Made by a program: the position numbers and the translations under genes
Part shown: one piece after another, positions 46,691 through 59,797 of the stretch
How the letters are laid out: every line of letters begins with the position of its first letter
Position numbering within the stretch: the stretch's first letter is position 1
The notes under the pieces: generated by a model
Told to the model about the DNA's origin: nothing
The model's input: only the letters and a program-made list of their open reading frames with translations
Database searches by the model: none
DNA from: Pseudoscleropodium purum
Taxonomy: Eukaryota; Streptophyta; Bryopsida; Hypnales; Brachytheciaceae
DNA length: 64,000 nt
Assembly: GCA_963969395.1 (NCBI GenBank)
Contig: OZ017801.1
Location: 11,351,611 to 11,415,610 of the forward strand
Direction of reading: 5' to 3'

Positions 46691-48412
46691 CCCATGAAAG
46701 AGACTGTGGTGCATCGAATGTCAATGGGAGACGCGCTGCCGCTCATTCTGGCACTCTGATTCCACTCCGTCTTCAAAGGCATTGCCATCGACGTTGCAGG
46801 TTTGTTCCAAACCCTAGCTTATCCTCACATAAGAGGTTGCATGCGGAGCTTCCATGTTTTTTGCAACAGGTTTGATCTGTTGGGATTTCATATTGTCGCA
46901 ATGAATTGTGTTGCTGAATTTTATTTCCCGGATTCGTTTCAATTGGGTAAATGAGAAAATTAAGAGACAATGAAGTCCTTAAACCCACAATTTCATGAAA
47001 CGATTTGGAGAGAGCCGTATTGGACGAAAATGAGCCCCATGTCTTTTGTAGCAGTGTTGACTAAATCGTGTGCATCCTTTCGTTCGTCCATGTGTAGTTA
47101 GTTTGCGACAAAAGTATGCAATGTTCCTCTTTAATTCTGGTGACAGTGAATTTGACCTCATCTGAGTTATTCAATTCACAAGACTGTAATAATTAAAGAG
47201 TCTTTGAATAAGCTTCAGTTTTTCTTAAAGAATTAATAGTAATTTCAAATTTTCAACAAAAAAAATTGAATTTTATTACTTGCTGAAGACTTGTTGATTT
47301 CGTCCCTGAAATATAAAAATAAAAAATTTAATTCATACTGTATGTAGTTGCAAAATGGCAACAGAGCGAAGGATTGTAAGGCTTGAATCCATGGAACAAG
47401 GGGTATGTCTTTCAAGGTTAAGAGTATAATAAGAAACACTACAAAAAATTCTCTTTTAGCAAGTAAACAACTGTCCCTTCCAAGGTGATTACATACTATG
47501 CAGATGCATAGTGCAAAAGGTGCCCTATTTTGGAGTTGCATAGGCCATGAAAATTCCAACCCATTTATAACCGACACTCCATTCTGACTTTGTAGACTAT
47601 TCTCTTTCCATGTACAAGAGATGAGCAACAACTAATTATGGCACAATTCCCAGCAAAGCTATGGCACATTATGATTGGCTAATAAGACTCTCAATATTGC
47701 AACCAGCCATTGGTTGGAAAGAAGGTCTATATCACCATCGTGGAACAAAGTTCATCTTCTGATAAAAAATTCACAGTAATTCTATGTTGCAGAAAAAAAA
47801 TCTGGAAAATTATACAAACCTTCTGGTGCCTGTTGCTAAACATTAGAAAATTTAACCTCTGAAGAAACCCACCCTGCATATACCAGAAACTGCTAAAGTG
47901 GTCAGGAATGGGTTGCCTCCCTTAAATCGAATGAATCTAGATTCGAATGCTTTCGCTAAGAAAGTTACGGCTAAAGGTACCCAACGAAAACAGTCACAAA
48001 TAAAACACATCTAGGGTATAAAATAGACACTGGGGATACCAAAAACATGAACTCGGATACTGCGCATGAAAATCAATTGGATTGACACCTTCATAATTCA
48101 TAATGGAAGTTCACCCTTCCAACTCAGAAGGTCATCACACCATGTACAGTGATTTATTTTGTAAAGATGGCATTTACTGGATACTCCACGTCAAATTAAA
48201 GAAATTGCATGACATCACGATTGTACAAAGATCAACTTGGATCACTAAAATGCTCATTGTAAAGAGGTGCACGACCATGAAGACAGAGGTGTCTATACTA
48301 AAAATGCCCACATTAGTAATACTTGAGCACATGACTTAAGAAGTCTAGCCGTTGAACTGCCGCATGGCAAGTCTGAACGCCTAGTTGCTACTCTCCACTT
48401 AACTTAGTACAA
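46691..48412. other. Intergenic region without a recognised gene
   Basis: Intermediate base composition. Minus-strand frames at 46773-46988, 46979-47161 and 47245-47631 show no known domain. TCAGGAATGGGTTGCCTCCC at 47902 also occurs at 41715, which suggests a shared element fragment. Confidence 0.35.
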
Positions 48413-48650
48413 AGGTGGGACTACAAAGCACAAGCTGCCAGCGCAAGTCTGGCGATGACAATAAGTTCTCGAATGTACAAATCCTCGGAGATCCAAACTA
48501 TGAACAGAGTGTTGTCATGGCAAACTTAAGTCTCCAAGTCCACTAGGAAGTATACTTCGCTATGACATCCAAGAGAACATAAATGAATCACGCGTTTAGG
48601 TTCTAGAACAAGTTGATCGCTTATGCTTGGTTATAAATCTCAGTAACGAT
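48413..48650. repeat. Duplicated non-coding block (pairs with 44641-44890)
   Basis: Collinear with 44641-44890. No thioredoxin-like coding sequence follows it, so it is either a truncated unit of the tandem duplication or the source of the block. Confidence 0.7.
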
Positions 48651-48977
48651 CGTACCTGTCGTGTCGTCTGCACGAGTCATCACATTGTCTTAATTCAGCT
48701 CCACAGATGTCAAAACCTAAATCCTCGAGTCATGCAACTCAAAGAAATGCCGAAGTGTGCAGGAACAAACCAAGGAACTCTCAAGGACGTTAGGGACGTG
48801 ATTTTGTCTCCTATACTAAACCCTGTTACCAACAGCAAACTCATCTATTCATAAATTTGGTTGGCTAATTTGGGAGTAAGTATAACCTGGCTAAATGTCT
48901 ATACCGGCTCATCTTTGATTGGAAATGGAATTGTCTAGTGTCACTTGTAGTGGTATTCAACTTCCCAGTTTGAAATC

Positions 48978-49061
48978 GTATAAGAAATTCGTTCATAATA
49001 ATAAAGATCTAATCTCAACAGACTTCAAACGATTTTTATTATTATGAACGAATTTCTTATA
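48978..49061. repeat. Near-perfect hairpin, 28-31 bp arms
   Basis: GTATAAGAAATTCGTTCATA and the following ATAATAAA (48978-49005) are exactly inverted at 49034-49061. One mismatch then allows a few more pairs, leaving a loop of about 22-28 bases. It lies 140 bases past the stop of LUC7, probably in its 3' untranslated region. It could be a small foldback insertion or a structured RNA element. Confidence 0.75.
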
Positions 49062-49200
49062 CCCAAGAATCTCTCCATAGCACAATACAACTCCCAAAAA
49101 TCACACTTCAAAATATGTAATAAAATGCCTATAGTACACTCTCCCTCATAGACTTCTTTGAGACAAGTTGTCGAGGTACAAGAGGGCCCGAAAAAGTAAC

Positions 49201-52200
49201 CTACCTGTACCGATCACTCCTGTCTCTATCCCTCGAACGTTCCCTGGAGCGGGACCGCGATCTGCATCAAGGATGAAAGATATATAAAATCACATAACGA
49301 ACCAGAATAATCCAGGAACAAATTAACCAAAAGTAAACAAGCTTCATAAACTGACATCTATCAACACAGTGCGCAACTGACCTTCTGCGACTTCGGCTGT
49401 CATAATCACGATCCGACCTTCCGCGATCACGTTCTCGATCTCTGTCCCTTTCCCTTCCACCCCCACCACGGTAGTCACGGCCTCGTTCCTTCTCACGACC
49501 ACGGGTGCGGTCCCTCTCACGATCACGTTCACGCTCTCTTTCAACTTCCCTCTCCTTCTCTCGGTCACGATCAGCGTCTCGATCTTTTTCCCCGTCTCTG
49601 CTCATGGAGCGAGCTTTACTCGGTTCTCGAGGCCTGATCAATCACATTCATCAGACAAACATCGATCAAGTTGCACACTTGTGTCGTTAACCCGGAAGTG
49701 CCCAAATGACCAGAAAGTGGCTACTTCCAAACCAAAAGGAGTTGAAGCAAATCATTAAGAAACTTCAAGGAAGGTGACGAATGTACCAATGGAAAGAAGA
49801 AACCATATCCTACATTTTCGGTCGATAAATCGACTACTAAATTCCAAAGTGGATTTTCCATTTTCAGACTGACCACCTACGGGTTAGGAGTGGAAAATAT
49901 TCGATACACAAGCAACGATTATAAGAGCTGAATCACTGTGTCCACTTCACCATGTGTGAAAAGCTTCTTGGAGGAAAATAACTCACTTTTCATCGTCCAC
50001 AGGCTCCACTTTCCTGGCAGCTCGCTCAGCCTGTTGGAACCCAAAAACATTCCTTCTTAGACAGGGAATGCACAGCCTAAAAATTAGAGTCCTACGGCAA
50101 ATTTGACAAGTAAATGGTCAAACAAATTTCTATCTAGATGTTCCGTGCCATCGTCAACAACAGATTCAAGACACCATCACTACTGCAGAAAATCTTCCCG
50201 ATGCCATGCTCACATTTCTCCATCAGACAGTGCCTAGTAAAATGAGCTTACAAAAAATGAATGGACGCAGATGCTGATTGGTATGACAAGTAACCGCAGA
50301 CGAGATGACTGACCGAGGTTGCCTACTGAATAAGAGGCTGCCAAGTGGTGCAACGAAAGTTTGTCCATGAGTCTGCAGGTGCCAAACTCATCCTAAGAAC
50401 TTCATAGTTACTCAATTCGTGCAAACTTTGAAGCTTAGTCTGATAGGATGTCCATCCTGCCGGATCCAGAATGGAAGGCTAGGTCATAGACCAGACAGCA
50501 AAAGTTACGATACTTCATCTTAACAAGGATCGTTATTATGTGCCACAACTTTAAAACAGTAGTTCGATTCCAATATCTTTTTGATATAATGCCCGTCCGT
50601 AAAGAACATGACTTGCACGATACAATTGGTAATAACTACCAATTCAATGATGCACAAACCTCAAGCTCCATGGTCACATGCTTAAAGCAAGGAAATTACA
50701 AAGATGTGAAACAGCATTACTACAAGTGTAACTATCCACACTTTTCAGGTTGCAAAACATAAAGCCGAAATATTGCAGTCCTGCCACTAACATGAAGCTC
50801 AAAGAACATAGTTAATTGTGGAGAGAGATGACATAAATGACAATATAAAAGAGCTTATCCGCATCGGTAATCGCGGTTTGTAAGAGGTTCGGTGGATTCT
50901 TCACCTCCCATTAACGCAAACTCTTACGATTGCTAAAGGTTAATAGAAACCGAAAAATTAAGTGCCAAGCAAACCATAACGACGCGCCAAAGCGCGGAGC
51001 ACGTTGACTTCAATTCACAAAAAGAAAACACAATACGACTGTGGATGAAAAAGAGCAGAAACAACCACACGTCGGACTCTTCAAACAACCCACAGCACTT
51101 GTGCTCTCCTCTCTGTAGCACTAGAATACAAAATAAAATATAATTAATTTGACTCAACAACAGAGGGTTTTAAAAAGAAAACTTACCCGCAAGTCAACAA
51201 GCTTCTCACGAATCTGCATATAACCCAAATGCAGCTTCCCTCCGAAATGGTCCGCCAGGCGACGGTCACTGAAAGAATTAAAAGCACTGATCATGAAACC
51301 CACTATTCTAGGAGCAATACGTGGTGGAGCAATTTTAAAATCTTAGCTATCTACAGTCAGTAGACAGAAGGATCCACTCATCACATAAGAGAATAATAAA
51401 TACCATCACTCCAAATACAGGGAACTATGCAGGGGTAATAAAACCCGACAACATTGTCAACGGGTGTGAGTGCAAAGGGGCAAGCTTGAGAAAGTAATGT
51501 GATGCATAATACATACAGTCTACAGGGTGGAATATCATAATCATCTTCATTAACTCAAGACAAGTTAGCTGCCAAACACCAACATGGGTATTTAACTTAG
51601 GAAAATGTTTAGCTTGAGGCGCCGATTCAAAGTTAACTCGTCTGAGAGGGAGTACCTTGATCCACAGAGTTTCATTTCCCGACGAAGTTGAACCAAAATG
51701 CACTGAAAACTTTTAAACTTCATTTAAGATTCTAAATGCTTAAGGACCAGTCAATACCATCAGTCTCTTTCCAGTACATACCTGTCATAGATGCTTAAAA
51801 AAGCTCCGCAAATATCACACACTCTCAGCTTCTGATCAGCCTGCCCAGGATGTACTTCTTGTTGTGAGAAGAAAAGTAATCAGAAAAACAGGCACAACGA
51901 GTGAAAACAATCAGAGTGTTTCTAACAAATAGGGGAAACCAAAATGAGCATCAAAGCGGAGAATAAGAAGTTAGAAAAGACATTCACAATGCGAACTTCT
52001 GGAGCTAGCAGCTTAGCAGGATCGGTAACCGCCTCTTGTCTGGCTCCAAGCTGCCAAATCACCAATAATTACCATTACTATACCATCATCATGAAGATTT
52101 ATTTCAAGTTTGAAAATGAACTATCAACCCATGACAACCAAAACGTGTAATCATGAGTGCCACACAATTTAGGACATTACAGAAGTGCTTAGACTGTTTC

Positions 52201-54223
52201 TATAAATGACAATGAGTAGCCCGTGCATCCCCTAAGCTTTCCAAGATCATGCTGATTTCGACAATATAAGAGAAGAAGACTTGTACCTTTTTCAAAGCCT
52301 CAGCTTCCTCCATTGCTTTCTGTGCCTCATCCACCATCCCGAGCTCCCCTGTTCGTAACAAAATATAAGCTTGATAAGCGTGATCTCACCACTTACAGTG
52401 CCTGCCAATCAACACGTATAAATGGTGACTCTGAGTATTACATATAATTATTACATACCCAATTCCTCAGCTTTCTTCAGCTTCTCCTTTATCATTTCCT
52501 GTGTTCGAGCATCGGGTGGCAAGGTCACAAGTGAAGGTAGAGGAGCGAGAGGAGGTGGATTGGTCAGCGGCTGTGGCATCAAAGCTCTGTCTTTGTTGAA
52601 AGCCTCCAGTAAAGACATGGCCTGCAATCAACTATGTTGACCAATATTAAAATTATAAGAAAAATATCTTATGTAAAAGGTGATGTCACCAAATGAAGAT
52701 TTAGAAGTTTCCACATATATGTTCATATGTCGAACATATGTTGATTATGAAAATCTTGTCACTGCTTATCACATCCCGCTTAGCACCATACAAAGTTGCG
52801 TTTGCGATATAAGAAACACTTCAATTTGTACTTTCCTGTCCGGAATAATGTTCCTTCAGAATTGCAGAAGAGTCAAACAGAAGACAACATCTGTAAAAGT
52901 AAACAAATCAACAAACAGGGAGGTATAATATAACCTGTTTATCTGCACGCTTAGTTTGAAGTTCTTGAACAACTTCCATGATTCGGATTTTATCGTCACT
53001 TCGCCCATCGAGATCTACACATAGAAATAGCAAATCATGATGGAAGATGAAAGATATTTTGGAAGACAATACACAAATACACTAACCTATAACACTCTTT
53101 ATTATTTGAAATAGACTCTACGACATTTCACATACTAAAAACGAAACTTACCCAAATACTCTGCAGATTTAAGCTTCTCTTTAATTTGTCGGGTGTACTC
53201 CAACGCCTCAGCAGACTGGGTATCCAACAAAGAACAAAATTAGCAGAGGGCAACAGATTCAAATCCGGAACATAGAAAAACATTTCCAACTGTTTCCAAT
53301 ATTTCCAACTCTCCGGACCCGAACATGAATCATAATGTCTTAGCATTGTTCTGGAGTCTGAATTCCTCAGTAACATTCATTCAGGTGCTTCCTTGGTCTG
53401 GAATTGAATCCACGTGAGATTGTAACAGAAATGATGAACAAACCTTTGTCACCTCCGAAACAGCAATTGCAGTGGCCGCACCTGCGTCATCATCTTCGAG
53501 TCGTTTCAAAGCGCGTTGAATTTTGCGGTCACACTCAATGATGTGCTTCTCCAAACAATCCTCCAAGTCCCGATCATAATTGTCCTTCCCATTTGTCTTC
53601 GCTTCCTCATACCTAATTGCGGTTAAGGTCTAACCTCCATGGGGAAAAAAAGCACAATACATGACAATAAAAGAAAAAAATTTAAGTCTCCAAAAATAAA
53701 CGAAACACTCGAAAGGATACTCTTTTCGCAGTTGCAAAGAGTGCACTTTCGAGCACGGTCCGAGGTCCATTTTCTGCAAATCGCAGATAGCAAAGTTATT
53801 CCGCGCAATCCCCCGTCATGTTTTCGGAAATACAAACAGTCCAAAGACATTTCCAAAATACTACATGAAAATTTTTTCCTGCACCTATTCCCCGAAATGA
53901 AGACCATTGAGAGCTCTAATGCTCCTAACCAAAGCTAATCTCTTATGATCAAAGAAATGTTCAACATCCTAGCCACGAAACAATGAATCGCTGACCAAAG
54001 TCGAGCTCATTGATAAAATCCATTAACCACTGGTGAGACTGAAACCCTAAAAAATGGGCCAAGCTTCCCAACGCACCGTAAGTTGGAAGAGATCGTGAGG
54101 ACAAAGCCCCGTGAGATACAGGCGACACACATCGCGGTCCCAGTAGTTCCGCTTCACCTCCAACACATCTCCATTGCGGTTCGCCCCCATCAAGGCATCT
54201 AACTGCTTCCGAAATGCATCCAT
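49201..54223 (-). CDS. LUC7: LUC7-like U1 snRNP splicing factor, 13 exons
   Basis: Helps U1 snRNP choose 5' splice sites in the nucleus. Exons: 54223-54077, 53773-53721, 53612-53444, 53215-53152, 53014-52935, 52621-52459, 52348-52287, 52050-51988, 51840-51782, 51268-51187, 50030-49987, 49633-49382 and 49261-49201. All junctions are GT-AG and keep frame, giving 432 residues. It starts MDAFRKQLDALMGANRNGD as in other plant LUC7 proteins. The first zinc finger is Cys33, Cys41, Cys56, His60 (VCRLYLTGLCP...GPCSKVH). A coiled-coil region follows (about 75-250: YDRDLED, KRLEDDDAG, EALEYTRQIKEKL). The second finger is Cys275, Cys278, His294, His300 (VCDICGAF...HFGGKLH). The tail (about 345-432) is Arg/Asp/Glu/Ser-rich, as in SR-type factors. 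The longest intron (50031-51186) precedes the tail exons. The stop TAG overlaps a good donor, so a longer splice form is possible. Confidence 0.93.
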
Positions 54224-54660
54224 GGCGTGCTTCCGATCAACCCTACCTTGAGAACTCAAACTATGAAAAATGTAAAAATTCCTGGTTCTCCAAATGTTCA
54301 CAGCAATGCTTGAATTTTCGCCGTCTCTAGGAACGTCGCCCTAAGCTAATTATTCGTAATTGTCCGCAACCGCACGCTTAGATCTGGAGTGAAGAGATTT
54401 TCTGGATTTTGAAGATGCAAGATGATGAGATAGTTGATGATGAAATTGAAAAACAAAAATATACGCGCATCGAATGAAGATCGCAATCCTCCGTCAGGTC
54501 CGTGCTGCTCGTCTCTGCAAACGAACTCGACCCTTCACGTACATGAACGCTTCCTCGGTCTTGGGTCGAGGTCGGACTTTCACGGTCTTGGGTCGTGCGC
54601 AGCTTGCACATCAGGGTCCGATAGTTTTACGAACAGCCTATTGTGGCATTTCACAGAATT
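54224..54660 (-). promoter_or_regulatory. Leader and promoter of LUC7
   Basis: G+C is higher here than in the DNA beyond 54660. A 13-bp direct repeat CGGTCTTGGGTCG occurs at 54556-54568 and 54583-54595 and may be a paired regulatory site. The transcription start was not fixed. Minus-strand sequence between 54301 and the ATG is open in frame but lies outside the region conserved in LUC7 proteins. Confidence 0.4.
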
Positions 54661-57600
54661 TTGCATAACATAAAGTACAATTGACATTTTTTGTCTTGCA
54701 TAATTAACATTCAATTCTTGATGTAATTCCAATCCCCAGTACCAAAAACTCAGAAAATCAGTCTCAAAAAATCAAAATTTCATTTTTTGGTAAATTGTTT
54801 CATTCAATATTCATGACTTTACATGATAATTGATTGAAAAACATTGGTGTCAATATTTTTTTATCCGATGCATAGATATGTAGGAAACATCCATATGCAC
54901 ATCTTTCATATTAAAGAAATATTCCATTAAGTAACCAAAATATGATTCTTAAAAAGTTCAATGTGAAGTGTCATATGACCGAACTTTGTAAAATAAATAT
55001 CTTTATATTTTAATGAGATTTTAATGAGATTTTATTTTTAATTTGACCATCACAATGTAATTAATTTTGTACATTTGAGCACTATGGTACAATTACCTTG
55101 CCAAAATCTATTTACAATATGTGAACCACCATATTTGTTCACCTTTCAAAAAAAAAAAAATCTATTTTTATTTTTATTATATATTAATATTATTTAATTT
55201 TAGTATATTATTTTCTAGGATGCCTAACTATTTTTTGCACAGTAATTAATTATTAATTAAAAAGTTGCTAGGAAGCTATTAAAGTTCACTTTGCTAGATG
55301 TGCCATATGAAAGTGTTATTTGTTGTTGACTACGAGTTTGCAATGTTAGGAAGTTTGGAAGGCTTAAAGCGCAAGAGTGGCTTGCATGGGACTTTTAGAC
55401 TTTGGAGACTTCACTTCAAGCCTCCAAACTTTGTATAAATATATATTATGAATTTAATAAAATAGGTGGTATAAAATTATTACTACAAGATATTTCTAAC
55501 TTACATATACCAATTTAATCAAAAAATTGACATTATATTTTAGGTGTCTACTACTATTGATTTTGTATTAAAGTCACTACATAAAAAAAAGTGTACTATT
55601 TTCTCATGTTCAAAAAGTTATATCACAAAAGTCCATAAGTCCTACATAGTAGAAACACCTACAATTTCTAAATTCACTAAAGTTTTTGAATGCCCATCAA
55701 CTATTTTGAATTTTTTTTCCATTTGTATACAACTTTGCATCCCAAATGCACCTTCTACACCTAAAGGCCAAGTATATTCAATCCTTTTAGAATTAAGTGT
55801 TGTTGTTAGAATTATTCATACTAGTAAAATTAAAAATAAATTCTAAAATTATCTTGTTAAATCAATTTGGAAGCACTTAGAAAGGCTCTACTTATCTTTA
55901 TGCAACCAATGACAATCTATTGAGAGTTTTGGATATTTGAATTTTTTCTTCATTATTTTATTTTTTGAATTATTTTAAAATTGTTAAATTATAATATATT
56001 GAAATTTTGAATGTAAATGAAATTAACTTTATAACTACATAATACTAAAAAATAAGAAGATCTAACCATATAGGGCACATATAAGGTATGCTATCCTATT
56101 GTGACCATCAAACTTTCACACACTCTAAAAATGGCCCCTATAATGGTCATGTAAGATGCCTAAGTGTGTCTTATTTTGTATTTATGAAGTAATGTGCATT
56201 CATGATAAGGCTTAAGCCTAATTCAATAGCCTCAATAGAATTACATAATGATAAGTCATTTAAAAATGGGATTATTTCAAGGCCTTAAGGTTGTAACCAT
56301 TACAAGTAGATAAGATGATGATTATAAATGCATATGTGGTTGGTTTTGAGGTGATCTGGTGAACCTAATCTTCTTAAAGGCCAAAATCATCTCTTATAAC
56401 AATGTGATCAATGGCATTGGAAGGAGGACAATTTTTTTATGTCGAGATTAGCAACTATGGTTTTTTACTCAAGGGTGGAAAATTGCAAGGTCAATGTTGT
56501 ACTCATCTTTTTGCCACAAATCCATCATCCATATGCCTTTTGTCTTTTGTGTCACTTATGGGCTTCAAATAATATCAATTAAAAAATCCACAATAAATTC
56601 ATAATTTATCAAAAGAATATGATTCTACTTCTTGTTACTTTCTATATTGTTTCTTCACTTGCAAAAGATGAATCTCTGTAGAGATATAGGCTATATTTTA
56701 TAGAAATTTTTCTTTCAATTTAAAATCTATCTAATCTTCAATGAGCTAATGAGTCCATTATGGTTTGATATTTTAATCGTACAATTCATTATTTGATTAT
56801 TATTCCAAAAATTTGTATCAAGATGATGCATTTCTTGTATTTTTTATTTTGGTCTCATTTAACAATTAATGTCTTTTAATTTGAAAACTTTGTTGCATGG
56901 CAAATAATGCCTACTTTACAATTTTGACCTTGATTTCAATCTTAGTATGGTTTTGGTACAAAAACTTTTTTTTTTATTGTGTCTAGAAAATTGGATTTTT
57001 TATCCTTTGAAATGCAAGATACACAATACCATTTTTGTTTTTAAATCTATTTTTAATATATATTTTAACGCTAGCTTTCAACATTGCATTGAATTTTTTT
57101 GACAATCTTAAGGTTATGAGTAATTTGTGACAATAGTATATTAAAATAATCTCTTGTTTTAATCATTTTTCTACTTCAAGATCTTAGTTTTATGCACGCT
57201 TGTTTTATTTTTGTTTATTGCATGAACAAGCTTAAGACCATGTATTATTGAGTGATTGCTTTGCAAAAACTGTATCTTAAATTGATTGAATTAAGGTGCT
57301 TGCAATGTAAAGTGTATCAAAATTTAAACTACAACTCCCTTTTTTGTGGGTTTTCAATTGTTCTTGATATTTGGAATTTGACATTGTCACTTTCTATCAA
57401 AAATAATATTTGTTTGGAAGTCAAAATCAAAGAAGGATGGCAAAGAGCAAGAGCCAAAGTTATAGCCCAATACAATGGGACACAATGCAAAGTCTTTTTT
57501 GGAAAGATTGTTGCAGAGACAATGATTTTGGTGCATAAAGAAAATCTTCATTAGAGGAAAAACAAACTAGGCAATCCATGTTTTACTACTCCTACAAGCC

Positions 57601-59448
57601 TTCTTATTTGCAATATAGCTTAAGATTCCATTTGCTCCATTGTCTAGAGAATTTGTCGTACTTTTGATGTGAGAATTGATTGTACAAAAATGCAGTTAAT
57701 AAAATAAAGTCACCAAATCCAAAGGATCACTTGTAGCTCACTATGATAGAAGAGATCTTTGAAGATGAAACTTAGTAAGTGAATGAACGTGGAAATTTTT
57801 TTTGCAATGATTTTATAAAATGGTAGCAAAATTAAAAAACATTTATAGTTATGTCATCTTAACAAGTAACTTTGAACTTCAAGAAAACTATCTTGATTGA
57901 TGGATTCATTCTCTCCATAATAAAAAAAATTCATTTAAATTATTTTGACAACAATAGCTAATGCAAAAGTCATCTTTCATTTGAGAATACTCAACATCAA
58001 ATAAAGAGTCTTTATAGGTTTTTGTATACCATCTATTGAGCTTGCAAGTTTATTTGACTTATATCTTTTATTACTCATGCTTCCCAATTATTAGTTGTGT
58101 ATACACACAAAGACTTAGATGACTTGTATTGGTTGCAAACCTGGAGATGTGTAGATACCATTTGAAAGATTTGGACCATGGAAGGGTGTGTATCTTTCAA
58201 AAGATTACTATAGTGGTTAAGTAGATTCTTGAAGCTTTATTTATTCTATTTTTACAAAATAAATTCTCTCCCCAAATGTGCATCTTCATTCAATTTGTTA
58301 CCAATCTATCATGCTTTGTAGAAAAACTTATTTTCAAAGGTGTAAGCGACTTTAATCAACCAACAAAATTGAGATGATATTAAAAGAAGGGGTGGGACTT
58401 TTCTAAAAAACAATAGTGCTATAAAAGTAGATTGAAGACCTAACCTCATATTTAAAATGTAGTGTACTATAGTATATAAATGTCCAACATGTAGGAAAAT
58501 GACAATGAGTCTGGTTGGGCAACTATAACTCTAAAATTACTTGTATGAATCCAAGGGTTTTGTATACAAGTTTTTGAATTGTTTATACATTTGGATGTCA
58601 TTGGATGGTACCCTTATGGTATTGGGCTTAAATTTTTTTTCTTTAAAACAAAAAGCTAGTAGAAAATGTTGAGCATCTATTGACAACATTTTTAAGAGGA
58701 CTTTAGAAGTTAGATGCAAGTTATTGAGTTTTCTTTTCAAGAAAGTTGCTTTTGCAATTTGAGAATGTTAGATCTATAAGAAGTGTTGAAGATTGCCACA
58801 AAAAACTCAAAAAGGTTCACCTAGAAAGGTATCAAGATTAGGACAAAAACAAGGTTGTCAAGATGAAGATGGCAAGGCCATCAACTGGAAGAAGAACAAA
58901 GATTTTAATTCAAGAATTTTAAGGATAATGTGATTGATTGTAAGTACCATTGAAAATAACATATTGTTTCTAGAGTTTGTTGAGGTATGCTAACTAAGGC
59001 TTGAATTGTTTTTTGTTATTTTATGAAAGACTGCCTTTGTGTCGAATAATAACAATAAGAATTCATCTCTTTTGGGGGAAATCTTCAACAAGGTAATGGA
59101 AATGCCCACTATAAATTCCCATGCCAAATTGGCTCTAGAGCTTCTTCAATATGTGACAAATGCAATTGATTTTTTTAAACATTAGAGCAACTTACTTAAT
59201 TAAACGATGATTTCATTGGAAGTAGTACATGTGAAAATAAGAAATGTTCTTTGAAAATAATGATCATTTTGAATTGAATGGCTTCAGAAATGAATGCAAT
59301 GTCAAAATTCAAAGCACTCTCTAAACATGTAGAGACTTTGATGTTTGTATAGGACTTTGATGTTTCTATAGAGTTGATAAATCCATAATTTTAATGCAAA
59401 AGAGTTTCTGCCATCATGGCATGTTTGAATTGGTAAAGGAGAGGTGCA
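54661..59448. other. Long AT-rich intergenic region
   Basis: No gene is supported over about 4.8 kb. Frames at 55544-55846 and 57252-57554 (+) are low-complexity and resemble no known family. No paired element ends were found with confidence. Confidence 0.35.
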
Positions 59449-59797
59449 TAAATCCTTCATTGTATAAGCTCTTTTTGGATTAAAAACATCATTGCTTTTG
59501 AAGTGCTAGAAATCTAAATGTCATTTAGGTATAGAAATCTCAACCATACAATCTTGTAGAGAATATGTTGTAGATGATGTGAATTAAATTTGGAGTCCTT
59601 TTGACGGTATAGATTGCAAGACTATAATGTTTTAGTGTTGAAAAAAGATGCTGAAATTCTCCAAGCAACACATTTTGAGGTGAAATTCAATTTCTAAACC
59701 TACTCAAATGCAAAAATTTGGAATTAGAAAGTAATTCAAAACCAACATACAAACACTTGGGTGAAACTAAAAACATCATTCAATTGACTCATCGTGA

